Positions 24,337 to 35,208 of a DNA stretch of 64,000 nt are shown piece by piece. Within the stretch, counting starts at the first letter, position 1. Each line of letters starts with the position of its first letter. The notes beneath the pieces were generated by a model. The model made no database searches, was not told where the DNA came from, and saw only the letters and a program-made list of their open reading frames with translations. Source of the stretch: Patiria miniata (lineage: Eukaryota > Echinodermata > Asteroidea > Valvatida > Asterinidae); contig NW_024037055.1 in the NCBI RefSeq assembly GCF_015706575.1, forward strand, positions 12,314,262 through 12,378,261. The letters run 5' to 3'. The position numbers and the translations under genes are program-made.

Positions 24337-24565
24337 TGTGACGGAATAGGACTTATAAAGTCAATCACAACTTTGCATATTTGGAATCCTTGTTTCTGGT
24401 TGGTCAGTTGAGTTTATGCACTGTTATTATGACAATGGTAATCCTGGTATCTGATTGGTCAATTGGGTTTATGCACTGTTGTATGGCAGAGAGAAGTTGC
24501 ACACAGCCTATGGGGCTCAAAGTCTATAAAAGGAGTTCCGGGGCTGAGATTTAGTCATTTGATTG
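24337..24565 (+). repeat. Old element: left piece of 3' LTR
   Basis: Begins TGTGACGGAATAGG just after the purine tract GGGAGGGGGA and stops at GATTG, the target site of the Gmr1-like insertion. The LTR resumes at 32489. Confidence 0.65.
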
Positions 24566-25977
24566 TGTCACACCATGGGTCTGTTTTTCCCATGGAGGAC
24601 AGTAGTGGATATATTTGACAAATTAGCAGGACAGAAAATCAAACTCCGGACGGCAAAATGTGTATGATCAAGACAAAATACTATTTAATTACGACAAATA
24701 AATATATTAAACAAACGGAAATTTACTATGTACAAATTATTTCAATTGAATTATGCCACTATATGAATTACTTATACTTTGAGTGACGGATACTCAATTA
24801 TATCATGGCATTATAAGGATCCTGTATTATGTGTTACACGGCCGTTTCCAATACCCCAAAACAAATGCAATTACCCCCCCTAAACAGTCACTGTTCAAAA
24901 CCTTTTGAAGGACTTGCTGTGTTCAAAGCTCACACTTGTGACACGGGTGGTCGATTTGGAGCACCAGTCACACACACAACATCCCTCCGGCGCTTTGACG
25001 ATCCCACTAAGGCGGATGAACTCCGGGCTTGGGGAACTTGGGTGACCACTCCGGGCCTTGGAATCTGGCTCGATGCCTGACGGTCCACACAGGACTCGGT
25101 TCCGAATATTCCTCCTGACTCTCTCGGTAGACCGTGAGCTAGTCTTGGGAGTTGGCTAACTGTTGTTCACACAGAACAAGCTATCTGGTTCACCAAGAAC
25201 CTAGGAATTCTCTATTCCCACAGGGAAAAGCCCTTTAAAAAAAAAGGTTAAACATAATTCACAGTGAAAATTAGAGTGCCTACCGACTTATGATCAAATT
25301 TACATTCGCTCCATGCTCAAGCTAAATTTCTGGAATGAAAATGGCATTCAAAATCTTCAAAAATTCTTACAATTTATCTTACTTCATCAACTATATTAAT
25401 TTTAATGAAAATAAACTTGATTACCAAAGGCAATTCTATACATCAATCTCTAAAGATTAACTTCAAAATGCACCATTTCTGGACTATCACTATTCTCCCA
25501 AAATATTCATAATTTCTGTACTATGCACTTCTATTACTGAATTATATTGTATAAAGCAGGATGAAATAAAACTTACAGTTTGCAGGATAAACTGGCTTTT
25601 TAAATCATGGGCCACGCCCTGGTACACACAGTACCACTGTATATACATGTACATGTACATGTACTCACACAGGACTGCACACAGGACTGCACACAGTGAA
25701 GTCTAGAATAGCAGTGCCCTGGGGAATGCACATGGCATCCAAGTCCTAACAAAATTACTCAACCATGGCATTAATTTGCATACTGTCATTTGCATAAGAA
25801 AGATTTAGCTCTGCTGTACACTCTGGGTAGCCTCAATTCTGGATGGGGGAGAATTAAATTAACTTGTGCTAAAATAAATGTATAAGTGAAAATCCCATAA
25901 TTAATTACATTAATAAACACAATGATAAATACAAAAATTGAAACATTATTTAAAAATATGAATCACACTTTGTGACA
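24566..25977 (-). repeat. 3' LTR of the Gmr1-like element
   Basis: A 1412-bp LTR, nearly identical to 31072-32483. It holds self-complementary ACATGT repeats near 25641-25665 and two GGACTGCACACA repeats. The internal 84-codon frame near 24829-25080 is repeated in the other LTR and is not a gene. Confidence 0.93.
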
Positions 25978-25986
25978 TCAGCCCCT

Positions 25987-26192
25987 CACTTAAGATGATA
26001 CACACCATTTATCATCATCTCTGGAAATCAGTAATTTACAGAACTTGTCACATACTAGTGTCTACATGTATTTACATCGTACATCTACATCACTTAAGAT
26101 GATACACACCATTTATCATCATCTCTGGAAATCAGTAATTTACAGAACTTGTCACATACTAGTGTCTACATGTATTTACATCGTACATCTAC
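25987..26192. repeat. 104-bp tandem duplication at the 3' end of the Gmr1-like element
   Basis: Two nearly exact copies (25987-26090 and from 26091) starting CACTTAAGATGATACACACC. The duplicated block lies between the end of the coding frame and the 3' LTR and just includes the last codons. Confidence 0.88.
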
Positions 26193-29100
26193 TGAGGAAG
26201 TCTGGTCCTACATTTTGTGAACCTTTAATCGCTCTAATGATGAACCTATATGGTTGCAGGCTGAGGGCCCACCTCATCACTCGATTGTTGTTAACCTTGG
26301 CTTTGGTTAAGTATGACAATGGGTGATGGTCTGTCTCCAATACGAACTCTCTGCCATACAAATATATGTGAAATTTGGAGATCGCCCAAACTAGCGCGAG
26401 ACATTCTCGTTCAATTGTCGAGTACGCGCGTTCACGCGGCAGCAGCTTCCTACTCGCATAGCTTACTGGGTGCTTTGTACCATCGCGCTCTTGCATCAGA
26501 ACTGCGCCTATTCCTACCTCAGAGGCGTCTGCCGCAAGAATATAGGGCTTATCAGGATCTGGAAGACTCAGAATAGGCTCTGATTCTAGACGGGATTTCA
26601 GAGTTCTGAATGATTGCTCTTGCGATGCTCCCCATTGCACACTATTTGGTGCACCTTTTCTGGTCAGGTCAGTCAACGGGGCAGCAATGGCGGCAAAATT
26701 AGGCACAAATTTCCGGTAGTAACTCAGCAGTCCTATGAATGATCTTACTTCTTTCTTACTCACCGGTCTCGCAGCATGAACTATCTGTTCCACCTTGCCT
26801 GGTCGTGGTCTCAGCACTCCATTTCCAACGATGTGACCTAGAAATTCAAGAGATTTGCAACCAATGTAACACTTTGAAGGTCGTGCCGTCAACCCTGCTG
26901 TTTGCAATCTTTGCAGAACTTCCTTCAGTACCTGTAGATGTCTAACCCATGTATCTGTATAAATCAAAACATCATCAATATAATTAATGACATGTTCTTG
27001 TCCTTGTAACAGCTTTCTCATCATCCTAGAGAAGAGCGCTGGAGCGTTCACCATGCCAAATGGCAACACTCTAAACTGGTACAACCCTTCAGCTGTCACA
27101 AATGCTGTCTTCTTCTTGTCCTCGTCTGCAATCGGCACCTGCCAATACCCTTTAGATAAATCTAATTTGGAAAAGAACTTTCCTGTCCCAAGCCTTGCCA
27201 TCAGATCATCAGCATTCGGGATGGGCTCTGGATCGAAAACAGTGATGTTGTTTATCTTCCTGTAATCAATGCAAAAACGATTAGAGCCATCGGGTTTTCT
27301 TACCAAAACTATAGGAGAAGCGTAAGGTGACTCCGAATGTTCAATGACTCCTAATTTCAGCATTGAGTCGATCTCTTTCTTGATGACTTCACGCGTAGCT
27401 TGGGGTGTGGGGTAGGGTTTTGACCTTATGGGAACATCTGTGGTAAGATGAACTGTATGTTCAATAATGTGAGTCTTACCTGGCAAATCAGTGAGAACCG
27501 GTGTGTACCGCTGCAGAATTTCATCAACATCGGCTCTTTGAGCATCGTCCAAGTTTTCCCCAAGATGAACATCACTCATGTCTTCCTTTGCCTCTACCGG
27601 CGGGAGAACAACTTCATCCAACCCATCTTCCTCATCTGGATCCTCCACAACAAACCCAACTCCTGCCATAGCCAACACCTCAACCTGGGTGACTTCATCA
27701 GACCGACCTCGTTCCACGTACAGCTTTAAGAGGTTGGCATGGTAGGTCCGTTCTTTGTCTCTTACCTGAATCACGTAGTCATGCTTCGCAACTTGTCTCA
27801 CTACCGGGTATGGACCTGTCCACTGCATTAACAGCTTGTTGTGATCAGTTGGTCTCAAAATAAGAACCCTGTCTCCTGCTCTAAATCGCCTATCACGGGC
27901 CTTGGCATTGTAGTACCTCCGGTACCGTTTTGACGCCTTCGCCAATTCATCTCTTGCCAGCTCACAGGTAGACTGCAATCTCTCACGCATATCAACAACA
28001 TACTGGTAGGTAGTTTTGATGTCTTCATCTACCGTGTCCTCTGACCAGATATCCTGTAGGATGGAGAGAGGTCCCTTCACCGACCTGCCGTACATCAGCT
28101 CAAAGGGAGAAAATCCTAAGCTTTCTTGTGGAGCCTCTCGGTACGCAAACAACAAAGCCGGAAGAAACCTGTCCCAATCCTTTGGCCTTTCTGCACACAT
28201 CCGTCGCAGCATTTTCTTCAAGGTAGCGTTAAATCGCTCAACTAAGCCATTGCAAATGGGATGATAGGGGGTCGTAGTGAGCTGCTTGATCGTCAGTAGT
28301 CTTCCCACTTCCCTCATGACCTCAGATGTAAACTGGGTTCCCATATCTGTCAGTACCTCTTGTGGAATCCCCAACCTTGAATATACCTCCAGCAAGGCTT
28401 CCGCCACTCTCTCAGACTCTATTCGAGGAAGAGCTACAGCCTCGGGGTACCGCGTTGCATAATCCACCACCACCAAAATATACCTGTTACCTCGGTCGGT
28501 TATTGGATGTATGGGTCCCACCAGATCAACGGCTATACGCTTGAAGGGGGTATCAATCAGTGGCATTTCTCCCAGTGACACCTTTCCAACTCGTCCTTTT
28601 GACACTGTCCGCTGGCAGATGTCGCATGACCTGCAGTACCTCTGCACATCACCAGAAACTCCTGGCCAGTAAAAACTCAAACACAATTTATCAGTCTTCT
28701 TCTTGATACCTAGATGACCAGCTAGAGGGGAGTCATGAGCAAGCTTCAACACCTTACCCCGATACTTCTGAGGAACTACCAGCTGCTTTATGATTCTACC
28801 TCTGTCGACTTTAGGGGACTGAAACTCTCTGTACAACAGACCTCTATGCTTGACATATTTCGAAACATTAGCCTTACCAGACACACGGGGTGGGTCTTGG
28901 TTGTCAACATGCTTCCACAACTTAGCCAGAGTAGGGTCCTGTTGTTGTGCCAACAAAATCTCCTCTTTTGACACCGTCTCCCCATCAGTCTCCATCACCA
29001 CTAGTGGTTGGAAAGCCCTCTCCTTCCGAACCTTCATACCACGAGTTTCCACTGCACCACCTGGTTTCTCATCTGTCACGGTCGTTGCTGTCTCCACTTT

Positions 29101-30675
29101 CACTCTCTGAGATGAAGGAGGCTGCCAAGACTCATCTGGACTTTGTGGATCTCTTGCTCCTGTCACATTTCCAATAATCAAATCATACAATGGATTATCC
29201 ATGCATAAAGCTTCAACGTGCCCAATGAAAAAGGGAGTATTCACATCTATCTGGGCCACTGGCACTCGCCGGACTGTTCCATCTAAAAGGATACATGGTT
29301 GAATGCGACCTGTCAAGTTGTCATCACGAACTATGTCTCTACGGACAACAACTGTGCTACACCCTGTATCTCTGAGGACTGTTACAGGTAACTCACCAAC
29401 TACTCCTTTCCTCACCGGCATGGATGGCTCAATGGTACATGCAGCACTGATGAATGGAAATGCCTTGTCACTAGCCTGCGGGACATCAGTCTTCTCAACT
29501 TCCTCCGTCGGCGTCACTGTCATGTTCAGGCAGGCAGCTCCAGTCTGGGATGGTTCCTTACTTTCAGTTTCCACCTTCAAACCTGCAACTTTGTTGGACT
29601 TACTGGACGGTTGGGCATTAGCTGGATTGGTTCTACAGTACTGAGCAATATGGCCAGTTTTACCACATTTGTAACATCGTCTGTTTGCATGTGAATTTTC
29701 ATTTGGACTGGGTGAACTTTTGTGACTGTTACTCTTACCTGTGGTCTGGGATTGGTACCTAGGTGGGTGCGTTTTTGGTCTCACCACATCTGGTTTCTTC
29801 TTCAACCAATCATGAGCCTCCATGTAGTGGTCAGCGATGTCCGTCAGTTCGGCAAGGTCCTTCGGCTTCCGTTCTTTCACGTGGAGTGCGAGGTCCTTGT
29901 CTGCCACTTCCAGGATCTGTTCAGAAACAAAAAGGTCTACAACCTTATCGTAAGATTTCTCTATTTTCCCTAACTCTACCCACCTTTCCACGTATCCTTT
30001 CAACCGGTCAGCAAACTGAGCGTATCGCTCACCAGTTTCCCGCTTTGATGTTCTAAACTTCAGCCTAAATCCTTCCTCTGTTAGTCTGAAACGATTCAAA
30101 AGAGCAGTTTTAATCTCTGAGAAATCCTTAGCCTTTTCTACTGGTAACCTTGAAAACACTTCCAAAGCTTTACCTTTGAGAAGGGCACTAAGTGACAGGC
30201 CCCACTCTTCTTCAGGCCAACTGTTCAGTTCCGCAAACTGTTCAAATCGTCGGAGGTAGGCATCCATGTCATCTGTTTGATCATTAAAACAAGGAAGTTT
30301 GGGGGTTTTCGCAGAGCTTCGAGGGTACCTAAATGTACTTGAAGCTCCAGGGTCGGAACTAACAGGGGCATGTTCCTGCACTATTCGCAATTCGTATGCC
30401 TTCATTTCACGTTCATGTTCTCTTACCTGTTGCTTCTCCTCCCGTTCAATTCTGCGTTCTTCCCTCTCGTAGTGTTCCCGCTGTTTCTTTTCCTGTAATT
30501 GCTCTCGCTCACGAGCAAACTGGACCAGCTCCATTCCTTCAAGACCTATCTCCTGTCCTATCTTGATAAAACTCTCAAACTCCATGTTAATTAGCAACAG
30601 AGTGATCAACAGTACAGAACTACACAAGTTATGCATATGGGACATTGAACACTCTATACTTCGCCTGCGTGACAC
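26176..30675 (-). CDS. Gag-Pol polyprotein of the Gmr1-like element
   Basis: One frame of 1499 codons; the likely start is Met 31 (30585). Parts by residue: coiled, charged N-terminus 50-100; gag 125-300; CCHC knuckle CYKCGKTGHIAQYC at 334-347; aspartic protease DTG at 436-438; integrase HHCC zinc domain about 647-687; integrase core D717, D777 and E813 (DD35E spacing); GPY at 954-956; reverse transcriptase about 1090-1260 with YIDD at 1232-1235; RNase H about 1360-1495. Integrase precedes reverse transcriptase. It acts in reverse transcription and integration of its own RNA and has no host role. Confidence 0.93.
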   Translation of the reverse strand: MSRRRSIECSMSHMHNLCSSVLLITLLLINMEFESFIKIGQEIGLEGMELVQFAREREQLQEKKQREHYEREERRIEREEKQQVREHEREMKAYELRIVQEHAPVSSDPGASSTFRYPRSSAKTPKLPCFNDQTDDMDAYLRRFEQFAELNSWPEEEWGLSLSALLKGKALEVFSRLPVEKAKDFSEIKTALLNRFRLTEEGFRLKFRTSKRETGERYAQFADRLKGYVERWVELGKIEKSYDKVVDLFVSEQILEVADKDLALHVKERKPKDLAELTDIADHYMEAHDWLKKKPDVVRPKTHPPRYQSQTTGKSNSHKSSPSPNENSHANRRCYKCGKTGHIAQYCRTNPANAQPSSKSNKVAGLKVETESKEPSQTGAACLNMTVTPTEEVEKTDVPQASDKAFPFISAACTIEPSMPVRKGVVGELPVTVLRDTGCSTVVVRRDIVRDDNLTGRIQPCILLDGTVRRVPVAQIDVNTPFFIGHVEALCMDNPLYDLIIGNVTGARDPQSPDESWQPPSSQRVKVETATTVTDEKPGGAVETRGMKVRKERAFQPLVVMETDGETVSKEEILLAQQQDPTLAKLWKHVDNQDPPRVSGKANVSKYVKHRGLLYREFQSPKVDRGRIIKQLVVPQKYRGKVLKLAHDSPLAGHLGIKKKTDKLCLSFYWPGVSGDVQRYCRSCDICQRTVSKGRVGKVSLGEMPLIDTPFKRIAVDLVGPIHPITDRGNRYILVVVDYATRYPEAVALPRIESERVAEALLEVYSRLGIPQEVLTDMGTQFTSEVMREVGRLLTIKQLTTTPYHPICNGLVERFNATLKKMLRRMCAERPKDWDRFLPALLFAYREAPQESLGFSPFELMYGRSVKGPLSILQDIWSEDTVDEDIKTTYQYVVDMRERLQSTCELARDELAKASKRYRRYYNAKARDRRFRAGDRVLILRPTDHNKLLMQWTGPYPVVRQVAKHDYVIQVRDKERTYHANLLKLYVERGRSDEVTQVEVLAMAGVGFVVEDPDEEDGLDEVVLPPVEAKEDMSDVHLGENLDDAQRADVDEILQRYTPVLTDLPGKTHIIEHTVHLTTDVPIRSKPYPTPQATREVIKKEIDSMLKLGVIEHSESPYASPIVLVRKPDGSNRFCIDYRKINNITVFDPEPIPNADDLMARLGTGKFFSKLDLSKGYWQVPIADEDKKKTAFVTAEGLYQFRVLPFGMVNAPALFSRMMRKLLQGQEHVINYIDDVLIYTDTWVRHLQVLKEVLQRLQTAGLTARPSKCYIGCKSLEFLGHIVGNGVLRPRPGKVEQIVHAARPVSKKEVRSFIGLLSYYRKFVPNFAAIAAPLTDLTRKGAPNSVQWGASQEQSFRTLKSRLESEPILSLPDPDKPYILAADASEVGIGAVLMQERDGTKHPVSYASRKLLPRERAYSTIERECLALVWAISKFHIYLYGREFVLETDHHPLSYLTKAKVNNNRVMRWALSLQPYRFIIRAIKGSQNVGPDFLSRCTM

Positions 30676-31051
30676 TTTCCGTATTTGCGCAGCGTCCGCG
30701 ATTCGACCCTATCGAAATGATCACCAACGCAACTCTGCACCGATCAACAATTTCGAGTGAGAATGTCTACAAGCCACAAAAAAATCAAATCACTTCTGTC
30801 AATAGGAACAATTGTCCCCTTTGGTTGAATAGATCAACAATTTAGCGCAATCACACTGTGTAAAGGAAGCAAAGGGGCTAGGACATAGGTTTCTATATCA
30901 GAGACAGACCCTATCAATAGCCCATGAACAGAGTCTCTATACTCCACTTGAACCTACGCAACTTATTTACAACTAGTGTATTTCCCTGGTTAAATTTTAC
31001 TGTCTACTAATTTCAGTCAAACACATCCACTACGACAAAATTCGCATTCGA

Positions 31052-31069
31052 TTCCCGGACAAGCCCCCA
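31052..31069 (-). promoter_or_regulatory. Primer-binding site, tRNA-Pro-like
   Basis: On the minus strand, two bases after the 5' LTR, TGGGGGCTTGTCCGGGAA differs by about one or two bases from the known proline-tRNA primer-binding site of murine leukaemia virus. It would prime minus-strand DNA synthesis. Confidence 0.75.
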
Positions 31070-31071
31070 TT

Positions 31072-32483
31072 TGTCACACCATGGGTCTGTTTTTCCCATG
31101 GAGGACAGTAGTGGATATATTTGACAAATTAGCAGGACAGAAAATCAAACTCCGGACGGCAAAATGTGTATGATCAAGACAAAATACTATTTAATTACGA
31201 CAAATAAATATATTAAACAAACGGAAATTTACTATGTACAAATTATTTCAATTGAATTATGCCACTATATGAATTACTTATACTTTGAGTGACGGATACT
31301 CAATTATATCATGGCATTATAAGGATCCTGTATTATGTGTTACACGGCCGTTTCCAATACCCCAAAACAAATGCAATTACCCCCCCTAAACAGTCACTGT
31401 TCAAAACCTTTTGAAGGACTTGCTGTGTTCAAAGCTCACACTTGTGACACGGGTGGTCGATTTGGAGCACCAGTCACACACACAACATCCCTCCGGCGCT
31501 TTGACGATCCCACTAAGGCGGATGAACTCCGGGCTTGGGGAACTTGGGTGACTTCTCCGGGCCTTGGAATCTGGCTCGATGCCTGACGGTCCACACAGGA
31601 CTCGGTTCCGAATATTCCTCCTGACTCTCTCGGTAGACCGTGAGCTAGTCTTGGGAGTTGGCTAACTGTTGTTCACACAGAACAAGCTATCTGGTTCACC
31701 AAGAACCTAGGAATTCTCTATTCCCACAGGGAAAAGCCCTTTAAAAAAAAAGGTTAAACATAATTCACAGTGAAAATTAGAGTGCCTACCGACTTATGAT
31801 CAAATTTACATTCGCTCCATGCTCAAGCTAAATTTCTGGAATGAAAATGGCATTCAAAATCTTCAAAAATTCTTACAATTTATCTTACTTCATCAACTAT
31901 ATTAATTTTAATGAAAATAAACTTGATTACCAAAGGCAATTCTATACATCAATCTCTAAAGATTAACTTCAAAATGCACCATTTCTGGACTATCACTATT
32001 CTCCCAAAATATTCATAATTTCTGTACTATGCACTTCTATTACTGAATTATATTGTATAAAGCAGGATGAAATAAAACTTACAGTTTGCAGGATAAACTG
32101 GCTTTTTAAATCATGGGCCACGCCCTGGTACACACAGTACCACTGTATATACATGTACATGTACATGTACTCACACAGGACTGCACACAGGACTGCACAC
32201 AGTGAAGTCTAGAATAGCAGTGCCCTGGGGAATGCACATGGCATCCAAGTCCTAACAAAATTACTCAACCATGGCATTAATTTGCATACTGTCATTTGCA
32301 TAAGAAAGATTTAGCTCTGCTGTACACTCTGGGTAGCCTCAATTTTGGATGGGGGAGAATTAAATTAACTTGTGCTAAAATAAATGTATAAGTGAAAATC
32401 CCATAATTAATTACATTAATAAACACAATGATAAATACAAAAATTGAAACATTATTTAAAAATATGAATCACACTTTGTGACA
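31072..32483 (-). repeat. 5' LTR of the Gmr1-like element
   Basis: A 1412-bp LTR, same length as its partner and about 99.8% identical to it. It would carry the promoter for the element transcript on the minus strand. Confidence 0.93.
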
Positions 32484-32488
32484 GATTG

Positions 32489-33238
32489 CTTGATTCTCCA
32501 ATCATTAGAATAATTATTAGAATAATTGCTAAAGCTATTGATAAGGATGACATGACGGATATGATACTGATTAAAGGCATGACCACCGTACTCGATTACT
32601 GTCTCCGATCACCAATTGACCTATCGCCGTTTTCGAGTTAGCCACGCCCCTTAGACAACCCTATGGAGTTTTTGTACATTACATTTTGTTTGTCTCAGAT
32701 TTTGCGCGTTCCTCGTCCATTTGTATATATCATGTAATTGGACAATATTTCACAAGCTGCGTTGACGCGACATTCCGACTCCACTGACATTCCGACTCCA
32801 CCGACATTCCGACTCCACCGACATTCCGACCCCACTGACATTCAAACTCCACCAACATTCCGACTCCACCGACATTCCGACTCCACCGACATTCCGACTC
32901 CACTGACATTCAAACTCCACCGACATTCCGACTCCACCGACATTCCGACTCCACCGACACTCCGACTCCACTGACATTCAAACTCCACCGACATTTCGAC
33001 TCCACCGACATTCCGACTCCACCCACATTCCGACTTCACATTCCGATTGCCAATTCCCTGTCCCCTTCTCTTGCTCCACTGGCCTGACTTCCACAAGTCT
33101 ATACTGATCCTGTCAACTGAGAAGAGGGGATAGCCTGGTGATGTGGCCCACCACTACAGGGATAGGACACCATCGGGACGGCATGCTACCGGACAAACAA
33201 GCCTAACGTAGGAGCTCTGGCACGCACGACACGTCACA
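32489..33238 (+). repeat. Old element: right piece of 3' LTR
   Basis: Continues the LTR interrupted at 24565 and ends GTCACA at 33238. It shares GCGCGTTCCTCGTCCATTTG and the terminal GGATAGCCTGGTG block with the 5' LTR. Confidence 0.7.
32767..33035. repeat. 17-bp minisatellite within the LTR
   Basis: About 16 tandem units of a 17-mer close to ACCGACATTCCGACTCC, with a recurring variant CATTCAAACTCC. Shorter arrays of the same unit lie in the 5' LTR pieces (18375-18495 and 21065-21105). The array has expanded in this LTR. Open frames with HSDSTDIPTP repeats are artefacts. Confidence 0.9.
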
Positions 33239-33790
33239 ATACTCTGCTCGTACCGAGCACAGATACCCGTAATCATGGCGTGCTGTTTGACCAGTTCTTG
33301 GCGTGCTGTTTGACCATGGTCTGCAACTTGAACAGATCAGATCACAACCAGCTACACTGGTTACCGGTTAAATACAGAATTTAATTCTTGATCCTCCTCC
33401 TAACATTCAAGACACTTTATGGCTCTGCCCCTCTTTATTTAACGAACATGCTGCAACCCCGCTCTGTCAGGTCGGGTCAGTGAGGTCTTAACGATCAGTA
33501 CTCTCGTTGTTCCTCCAACTCGACTAGCCAGTTATGGAGACAAAGCTTTTTGAGTATTGCCCCTCGCCTATGGAACTCAACCCCAGAGTATCTCAGACAA
33601 GAACATCATACACTTTCAACAGCATTTCAAAACATACATTTTCTCATTAGCGTTTTCATCATCATCACAAAATTGAGTTTTCTGTTATTCTCCACCTAGA
33701 CCTGTGCCCTTGAATGTTACACAGATAAAGCGCGCCTTATAAATGCTATTATGTATTATTATTATTATTATTATTATTATAATTATGATA
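33239..33790 (+). mobile_element. LINE 3' end (CR1/L2-like)
   Basis: A C-terminal ORF2 remnant is readable: LHWLPVKYRI, then FKTLYGSAPLYL, then a LRRSRLWN-type equivalent (APRLWNS). It is followed by a short 3' UTR with AAGCGCGCCTTATAAATGC and a (TTA)n tail ending at about 33781. The 5' part is missing, as is usual for 5'-truncated LINE copies. It begins directly at the end of the old LTR. Confidence 0.65.
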
Positions 33791-34460
33791 TTAGGAAAAC
33801 CTCCTAATGTAGTAAGGATTCACTGCTAGCTAGCTACCTGTCCCTACATTTGAAGTCCGAATGACAATAGAGGGACCAGGAATACCAATGGTCTCCCCCA
33901 ACTCATATGCACGGACCCAAGTCAGATTTCGCCTGACTCCTTTAATGTGTTCTTTTAAATTGTCCTTTCATATCCAGCCCTGACCAGTTGGTGCAAGTCA
34001 GATTTCAACCGACCCCTTTAATCGTCTCCTGTGCAGTCATGCATGAAAACTAACCCAGGGAAAATTACACCGAAAGAAGCAGGAAGAGTTACTCTTGAAG
34101 TACATATGAAAATATTTTATCTATATCGTCACAGAAAAAAACTATGGCCAATTTTAAAAGTGTATAGTTTTTTTACTCGCACTGACAGAGCGGTTTCCCC
34201 GGTGTCCCTATACCATAATATTATACACACTCCTGACTATAATTGTTACCTAACACGTTCCCCCTATACTCAAACGGATTCCTGAGATTACGGGAATACA
34301 ATGACCAACACAAACTAAGGGCGGAGGGGGGCCCCTTCCAAATATCTTGCTTCAAAAGTGTTTCCGTGTCATTTTGCCTCGCAACTTTTTGATTTGTATA
34401 TTTCAGATCAATCAAGCCAGTAATTCAGTTTGCAACAGTTGTAATAACTTTTCATGTATC

Positions 34461-35208
34461 TGTGACGGTTGCGATGCGAACCCCCCCTCTATTTATATTT
34501 ACATTACGTAATCGTTATCTGTTATTTAAATTGGCGAGCGCCCTCTTGGTTTTGTAAACCAGTTCGCGCGCTTTCCACATTTCGTCATTCTGTTTTCGGT
34601 CGAAGACCAAGTAACACGGTGTCTTCGTTCTTCAACAGGTAATGATCTTTTTACATTTTACCTCAATCTTTCTCATAATAATAACTTATATTAATTCACA
34701 GTTAACAGATACTGTCCTTGAGTAGATTTAGATTGCTCTTAGGTCATATTAGTTGATTTTGGAAGCATATTCAATTATTTTAGGATATTGATTGACTTGT
34801 GATTTTTCATGTATTCAAGAATTCATTTAATTATCTTATCGTAAGAGTAATAGATATTTCGATATTGTAGAAGAAATTCAGCAGTTCATTTCTTCATTAT
34901 TATAATTATAAGATTGGATTAATTATCTTGTATTTATTGGGTTTTCACAGTAAAATTCAATATGGCGGACGCTGCCCGAATTTAGGCGCAAACCGCGGGA
35001 TCTTGTTTAAATATTGATGAATCCTTTTTGGTATTTAGTATCTAGATTATTTCATAAGTATTTTGTACAGTCATTCTTTTGTATTTTGTATATTTGATTC
35101 TGTTTTCGGTCGAAGACCAAGTAACACGGTGTCTTCGTTCCTCAACAGAAATAAACCAGCACAAACTGAGAATCAGCCGTTCAGCCCGTATTATTTAGAA
35201 GGGTCACA
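34461..35208 (+). repeat. 5' LTR of the second Ty3/gypsy element
   Basis: Begins TGTGACGGTTGCG and ends GGGTCACA, giving TG...CA ends with inverted termini. It is followed by TTTGGTGGAGAATCCGGG, whose first ten bases fit an alanine-tRNA-type primer site. Inside, a 52-bp segment (34587-34638) is repeated directly at 35097-35148. Confidence 0.7.

Larger units (their letters stand above)
24566..32483 (-). mobile_element. Gmr1-like Ty3/gypsy element, looks whole
   Basis: A 7918-bp LTR retrotransposon on the minus strand. It has two 1412-bp LTRs (31072-32483 is the 5' LTR, 24566-25977 the 3' LTR) that differ at only about three positions, TG...CA ends with TGTCACA/TGTGACA inverted termini, and a 5-bp target duplication GATTG (24561-24565 and 32484-32488). 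It carries a tRNA-Pro-like primer-binding site and one long gag-pol frame. The domain order is gag, protease, integrase, reverse transcriptase, RNase H. Integrase before reverse transcriptase is the hallmark of the Gmr1 group, known from deuterostomes, and is unlike ordinary Ty3/gypsy elements. The near-identical LTRs imply a recent insertion. I see no obvious break in it. Confidence 0.93.
18150..33238 (+). mobile_element. Old LTR retroelement (Ty3/gypsy-like), interrupted and badly broken
   Basis: Parts in order: 5' LTR pieces (18150-18495 and 21060-21292, split by about 2.5 kb), a primer-binding-like TGGTGGCAGCAGTGG at 21294, a gag-like region (about 21990-22730), a CCHC knuckle (about 22960-23010), a piece of the integrase zinc-binding domain (about 23430-23580), a purine tract at 24324-24334, and a 3' LTR (24337-24565 plus 32489-33238). 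The LTR begins TGTGAC and ends GTCACA. Most of pol is missing and the coding parts carry many breaks, so it is an old fossil. The younger Gmr1-like element sits inside its 3' LTR. Confidence 0.7.

Noticed and set aside
24829-31586. Two identical 83-codon frames near 24829 and 31335 that could suggest a duplicated gene
   Set aside because: They are the same place in the two LTRs of the Gmr1-like element.
32738-33096. Open frames with HSDSTDIPTP or VGMSVESE repeats
   Set aside because: Products of the 17-bp minisatellite in the old LTR on both strands.
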